From Brevundimonas sp. NIBR10 (GTDB lineage Bacteria > Pseudomonadota > Alphaproteobacteria > Caulobacterales > Caulobacteraceae): a stretch of 64,000 bases of DNA. The DNA is taken from positions 496,001-560,000 of the forward strand of contig NZ_CP115464.1 of assembly GCF_027912515.1 (NCBI RefSeq), read 5' to 3'. A model generated the notes under the pieces. The model worked only from the letters and a program-made list of their open reading frames with translations, had not been told where the DNA came from and ran no database searches. The translations under genes and the position numbers were made by a program. This document shows positions 57,478 to 64,000 of the stretch, in pieces (the stretch's first letter is position 1; each line of letters opens with the position of its first letter).

Positions 57478-57939
57478 ATCACGGGAGCGTAGCAAAGACG
57501 TGGAGCCTGCATCTGCGCCTAGGCCAGGACCTTGAGGCGCCGACCGACCAGGCCCCACGGGCGACGGCTCCGGGCGCCGGGTCCTCAGACGGCTTGAGGA
57601 GCGCCCCTTCAAGGCGTGCATCCAGCTTACATACCTTGACGCCGAGCTGTTCTTTGAAGCCCGCCACGATGCGGTCCGGCTGGGCCTCAGGGCTCGACAG
57701 GGCCGTCGGAGAGGGCGGAATGACGAGGCGAGGGCCGGCCGATCAGCGCCAGAAGGCCCGATGACGATCGCCTGACGGCTCAGGGCGGACGGTCGTCCAG
57801 AACCACGCGGACCGAGCCCGCGCGAGCCACGGTCAGCTGGATTGCGACATGGGTGGGCGACGTGGTCTTCGTGCGCGCCCGCATAGACGGCCCATCCATC
57901 GCCCATGGAGAAAACCGCGCTCGATGAGATCCAGGCCAT
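57478..57939 (-). pseudogene. AraC regulator remnant
   Basis: MAWISSSAVFSMGDGWAVYA at the 5' end parallels the start of the AraC gene at 25740, and LDARLEGALLKPSEDPAPGA parallels its middle. A frameshift near 57850 moves HVAIQLTVARAG out of frame. The helix-turn-helix region is missing. It cannot work as a regulator. Confidence 0.75.
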
Positions 57940-58104
57940 CGTTCACCACGGCCCGCGCTGAACTGTGGGCTGAGCCGGTGGCACGCGTCATCCCGCCTTC
58001 CGATGAAACCTGCAAGCCGACCGCCATGAGCCCGCGAGCGGCGCAGGATCAGATCATGGCCTTTTCTCCAGCGCGGCAGGCCTGACCCCCGGATGCGAGA
58101 GGAT

Positions 58105-58131
58105 GAGGGATGGCGGCGACCGATGCGTAGA
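58105..58131 (+). promoter_or_regulatory. Candidate ECF promoter (GAGGGA-N15-CGTAGA)
   Basis: GAGGGA (58105-58110) and CGTAGA (58126-58131) are 15 bases apart and 49 bases before the acyltransferase start. It is the farthest of the six copies from the sigma gene, at 11 kb. Confidence 0.6.
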
Positions 58132-58179
58132 CCAATTAAGCGGTCCGTCCTGTGCCGCCCGCCGTGGGGGCCATCGTTC

Positions 58180-59304
58180 ATGACGTCCGTTTCTCCGACT
58201 CACGAAGGCTACCCGGCTGATCTGAGGGCCCTGACCAGCCTGCGGGCCTTCCTGGCCATGGGCGTGGTGCTGTTCCACTACCAGCTTCAGTGGGATCCGG
58301 CCCTGGGCTACAGCCCGATCATCGAGCGAAGCCGGCTGGGGGTCGACGCCTTCTTCATGCTGTCGGGCTTCATTCTGGCCCACGTCTACGGCCCCGCTTT
58401 CGCCGCAGGAACGTTCAGCTACAGGCGCTTCCTCGTGGCCCGCTTGGCTCGGCTCTATCCCCTCCATCTGGCGATTTTAGGCGGTGTTCTGATCATGGTG
58501 CTCGGAGCTTCAATCTCTGGCGTTCCGTTCGATCTCTCGACCTACACGACAGAGGGCTTCTTCAAGACCCTGTTCCTGGTACAGGCGTGGTTTCCAAGCG
58601 AAATCGGATACAATTGGAGCGGCCCGTCCTGGTCGCTCTCGGCGGAATGGTTCGCCTATCTGCTGTTCCCGGCCTACGCCCTTCTCTCCATCCGGATGAG
58701 ACATCGTCCTTGGTTCCTGCTCGGCTTGGGCATCGTCAGCTATGTTGTCATCGACGCGGCCTACGTCTCAACCTTCGGCAAGGTTCTGCCTCGGGCCGAG
58801 GACGACATGGGCATCTTGCGCATAGCGCCGGCCTTTCTGATCGGCATGGCGCTCTACGGCTTGGGCCATCGCTGGCGCTGGAGCCGGCCCGTCGCCATCG
58901 CCGCCGCCCTGGCTGCTACCCTCGTGTTGCTCGGCGCTATGCAGCTGTCGTTGGACGACCGGATCATCGTCGCCCTCTCAGCCCCCGTTATCCTGACCTG
59001 GTCCCTGCTCGCACGCGCGGACTGCGAGGGGCCTCTCGCCGCCCCTGCGCTGGTTTTCGCCGGTGAAGCCTCCTTCGCCCTCTATCTCGTGCACATGCCC
59101 GTCCTCGTCGCCTTCAAGGGCGTGGTCGCCGAACTGCGCGGCATCGACAGCGCCTTCCGCATCACGCCAGTCGAACTGGCAGGGTTGTTCGTCGTCACGG
59201 CGCTGATCGCGGCGGCCCTGCATCTGCTCGTTGAGAAACCTGGGCGAACCTGGATCCGACGCCGGTTCGAAAGCCGGCGAGCCCGGCCCGCAGCGCCGGC
59301 CTGA
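58180..59304 (+). CDS. Acyltransferase 3 family membrane protein (second)
   Basis: A 374-residue protein from an ATG at 58180; the leader GTGGGGG is a weak ribosome site. LRALTSLRAFLAMGVVLFHY and GVDAFFMLSGFILAHVYG are the OafA/YrhL signatures, with ten helices. It should acylate a surface polysaccharide or lipid. The upstream sigma-type promoter suggests that the surface change is made under metal stress. It differs considerably from the acyltransferase at 20649. Confidence 0.87.
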   Translation: MTSVSPTHEGYPADLRALTSLRAFLAMGVVLFHYQLQWDPALGYSPIIERSRLGVDAFFMLSGFILAHVYGPAFAAGTFSYRRFLVARLARLYPLHLAILGGVLIMVLGASISGVPFDLSTYTTEGFFKTLFLVQAWFPSEIGYNWSGPSWSLSAEWFAYLLFPAYALLSIRMRHRPWFLLGLGIVSYVVIDAAYVSTFGKVLPRAEDDMGILRIAPAFLIGMALYGLGHRWRWSRPVAIAAALAATLVLLGAMQLSLDDRIIVALSAPVILTWSLLARADCEGPLAAPALVFAGEASFALYLVHMPVLVAFKGVVAELRGIDSAFRITPVELAGLFVVTALIAAALHLLVEKPGRTWIRRRFESRRARPAAPA

Positions 59305-59619
59305 CCCCGGGCCACGAGACGTGGGTACTGCCTCGGCGTCGGTCAATCCCGACCGGTCGGCGCCGCACTGGCGCCGCAGCGACCCGCAGCCCACCAAGAA
59401 AACATTTTGAGAATGATAGTGAGTCACTCCCATGCCGCCCCTTACCACGACTGGCGGATCGATCAATGTTCGCATCGTCGCAGCCGTCAACGGAGCTCCC
59501 GACCTCCGCCATCACGTATCCACCTGAAGGACGAATCCTAGCCATATCGTGATGCGGCAACCTCGACCGTTGCCATTGGGATCGGGTCGCACTATGGCGG
59601 ATGAAGGAGCCGTTCAATC
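59305..59619. other. Gene-free stretch before the second Czc operon
   Basis: About 315 bases without a supported gene on either strand. The promoter of the following His-rich/CzcCBA operon should be here, but I see neither a MerR-type dyad nor the GAGGGR-N15-CGTA motif. Confidence 0.4.
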
Positions 59620-60066
59620 TTGTCTCGCCTGTTTCGCACCATTTGCGTCAGCCTGTGCGCCGCCCTCGTGGCGACGTTGAGCCTGCATGGGGTTCAGGAA
59701 GGGCGGCACCAGATTGCCCATGCGTCGGATTGGCCGGCAGTCGCGATCGGCCACGGTGATCACGCAGAGATCGCGGACGTCGATCATGGCTCGCTGCACG
59801 TCCATATCGCCCCCGACGCGCCGGCCGAGGATCCACTGGATCAAGCCGAAGACGGCGAAGACGAGGGCGAGGCCGGGCGTCCAGCAAGCCATCACCACCA
59901 TACGAGCGGCGACAGCCACACCGCCATCCCGATCCTCAACCGCGATCTGAGCCCCCTCGTCGCCATGAACGCCGTGCTGATCCAGCCGGCGGGCGATGGC
60001 GCACGTCCGGCCCACGACGGCGACGGGCCTGAATACCCTCCCAGACGGACGCGCACGATCATCTGA
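59620..60066 (+). CDS. His-rich small secreted protein
   Basis: A 148-residue protein from a TTG at 59620 with AAGGAG ten bases upstream. A signal peptide (LFRTICVSLCAALVATLSLH) is followed by His clusters (IGHGDHAEIADVDHGSLHVH, then ASHHHHTSGDSH) and an acidic stretch. It stands before czcCBA as the small protein at 10880 does. Periplasmic zinc or cobalt binding is a reasonable inference. No named family is recognised. Confidence 0.7.
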   Translation: MSRLFRTICVSLCAALVATLSLHGVQEGRHQIAHASDWPAVAIGHGDHAEIADVDHGSLHVHIAPDAPAEDPLDQAEDGEDEGEAGRPASHHHHTSGDSHTAIPILNRDLSPLVAMNAVLIQPAGDGARPAHDGDGPEYPPRRTRTII

Positions 60067-60119
60067 TCCGACGCGGCCAATCGGTCGCGCGTGCACCCCC
60101 GTTTCCCGGAGAGAATCCC

Positions 60120-61432
60120 TTGAAGACCCCATCGTCCGGCATTGCCGGGCCGTGGGCGCGACTGACGGCCGTGTCGGCCCTCGCGCTCATTCTGGCGGCC
60201 TCGCTGCCGCCGACCCTTGCTGTCGCACAGGATGCGGCGGCCACGTCCACCGCGCCTGTACTGTCGCTGGACGAGGCGCTGCGTCGAGCCGCCCTGGTCG
60301 ATCCCTCACTGGCACCGACCCAGGCCCGGCGACAGGCGTCGCGGGCAGCCGTGCGTCAGGCGGACGTTCGTCCCAACCCCACGCTTGGGGTGATGGTCGA
60401 GAACTTTCCGACCATCGGCGGAGGCGACCTGTTCCGTCGGACCGAGACCACGCTCACAGTCGAGCAACGGTTCGAGCGGGGCGGTGACAGGTCCGCCCGT
60501 GTCTCTCTCGCCGAAGCCGAAGGGCTGCTGGTCGACGCCACCGCGCGCATTCGCCAGTTGGACCGGCTCGAACAGGTGCAGCGCGCCTGGGCGGAAGCTC
60601 TGGCGGCTCAGGCCGAGTTGGAGATCGCCCGCGAGCGCCTTGACCTCGCCGAACGGTTCCAGACCGAGGTCGGTCGCCGCGTGGACATGGCGCGCGATCC
60701 TCTGTTCGCCGGGGCGCGCGCCGAGGCCGAACTGGCTCAGGCCCAGATCGACTTCGATCAGGCCGGGATTACCGTCCGGGTCGCCAACATTTCGCTGGCC
60801 CGGTTCTGGGATGGGTCATCGGACTTCACCCTTGGCGCCGAGACCTTCGCCGACACCCGGTCGGCGCTCGACGTCACGGATGGGGTCGCCCAGGCGGACC
60901 TGGACATCTTCGTCGCACAGCGCGACATCGCCGTCGCCCGGGTGGCGGTGGAGACGGCCCGCGCCCGGTCGGACGCCACGGTCAGCGCCGGCGTCCGTCA
61001 CTTCGGGGACGGCAACGACCTCGGCTTTGTCGTCGGCGCGTCGATTCCCCTTGGTCGCTACGACCAGAACCTCGGGGCCATCGACCGCGCCCGAGCGGAG
61101 GGGCTGGCCGCCGAGGGTGATCTCGCCGCCGCCCGCATCGACCGTGAACGTGAGATCGCGCGCCTGCAGGTTCAGGTCATGGCCCGAGCCAGCGAAGCTC
61201 GCAGGATCGGGCAGGAAACCCTTCCCCAGGCCGAGCGCGCCGTCGTTCTGGTGCGCGACGGCTTCAACAGGGGCGGCTTCACCTACAACGACGTCATCTC
61301 CGCCCAGACCGCCCTGCTGCAGACCCGCGCCCGCCGCGTCGCGGTGCTCAAGCAATTCCATATCGATCGCGCCCGCCTCGACAGACTGACCGGCGCGCAC
61401 GGCGCCCTGATCCTCGCCCTGGAGACTCAACC

Positions 61433-61436
<4 letters not shown>
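60120..61436 (+). CDS. czcC: Outer-membrane efflux protein, CzcC-like (second)
   Basis: A 438-residue TolC-family protein from a TTG at 60120 (GGAGAG upstream). RPNPTLGVMVENFPTIGGGD and DGFNRGGFTYNDVISAQTAL are the two hairpin-end motifs typical of CzcC. The stop overlaps the adaptor start by four bases. It forms the channel of the second Czc pump. Confidence 0.9.

Positions 61437-64000
<2,564 letters not shown>

Overview
The window is GC-rich and reads as the chromosome of an alphaproteobacterium of the Caulobacteraceae type, most likely Brevundimonas or a close relative. That placement is inferred from composition and from the style of the housekeeping genes; no 16S gene is present. The first 9.4 kb is ordinary core genome: partial zapE, asd, a palindromic repeat element, rarD, a serine hydrolase, two small or unknown genes, mutS, a YkvA-type membrane protein, an SDR dehydrogenase and tRNA-Gly(GCC). 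From just after the tRNA to the right edge almost every gene concerns heavy metals, so the tRNA may mark the left edge of a large metal-resistance island.

Layout of the island. (1) 9.6-20.6 kb: a MerR regulator diverges from a Zn/Cd/Co efflux operon (short CDF transporter, His-rich small protein, CzcCBA, second short CDF, P1B-4 ATPase, DUF305 protein). (2) 20.6-25.7 kb: acyltransferase, DUF411 protein, Cys-rich protein, CopC-like protein, then a scar where the 3' part of copB meets the 3' part of csoR, followed by an intact sterol-desaturase gene and an AraC regulator. (3) 26-32.6 kb: a cytochrome c/FTR1 fusion, then a TonB-dependent receptor with a DUF4198 partner. (4) 33.2-41.4 kb: CusCBAF on the minus strand and CopC-CopD on the plus strand. 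(5) 41.5-49.3 kb: an unknown nuclease-like protein, a type III PKS/methyltransferase scar, an operon of periplasmic and membrane metal proteins (DUF2231, NTF2-like, DUF411, PepSY), a CnrY-CnrX-CnrH-like anti-sigma/sensor/ECF-sigma trio, a Met/His-tailed lipoprotein with another CopC, and a HAD hydrolase. (6) 49.4-59.3 kb: CopB with a long GHDMS repeat, CopA multicopper oxidase, two DUF305 proteins, a copper P-type ATPase, CsoR, decayed second copies of the desaturase and AraC genes, and another acyltransferase. (7) 59.6-64 kb: a second His-rich protein plus CzcCBA operon, cut by the window end.

The main new observation is a shared promoter motif, GAGGGR-N15-CGTA, found six times, each upstream of and co-directional with a gene: the cnrYXH-like trio itself, the divergent DUF2231 operon, the lipoprotein-copC pair, copCD, the TonB-dependent receptor and the second acyltransferase. 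I infer that it is the recognition site of the CnrH-like sigma factor and that these scattered genes form one metal-responsive regulon. The sensor carries the five CnrX metal ligands with identical spacing, yet the targets look like copper genes. A second theme is duplication with reciprocal loss: the 23-25.7 kb and 49.4-58 kb loci are two versions of one copper locus, each broken where the other is intact.
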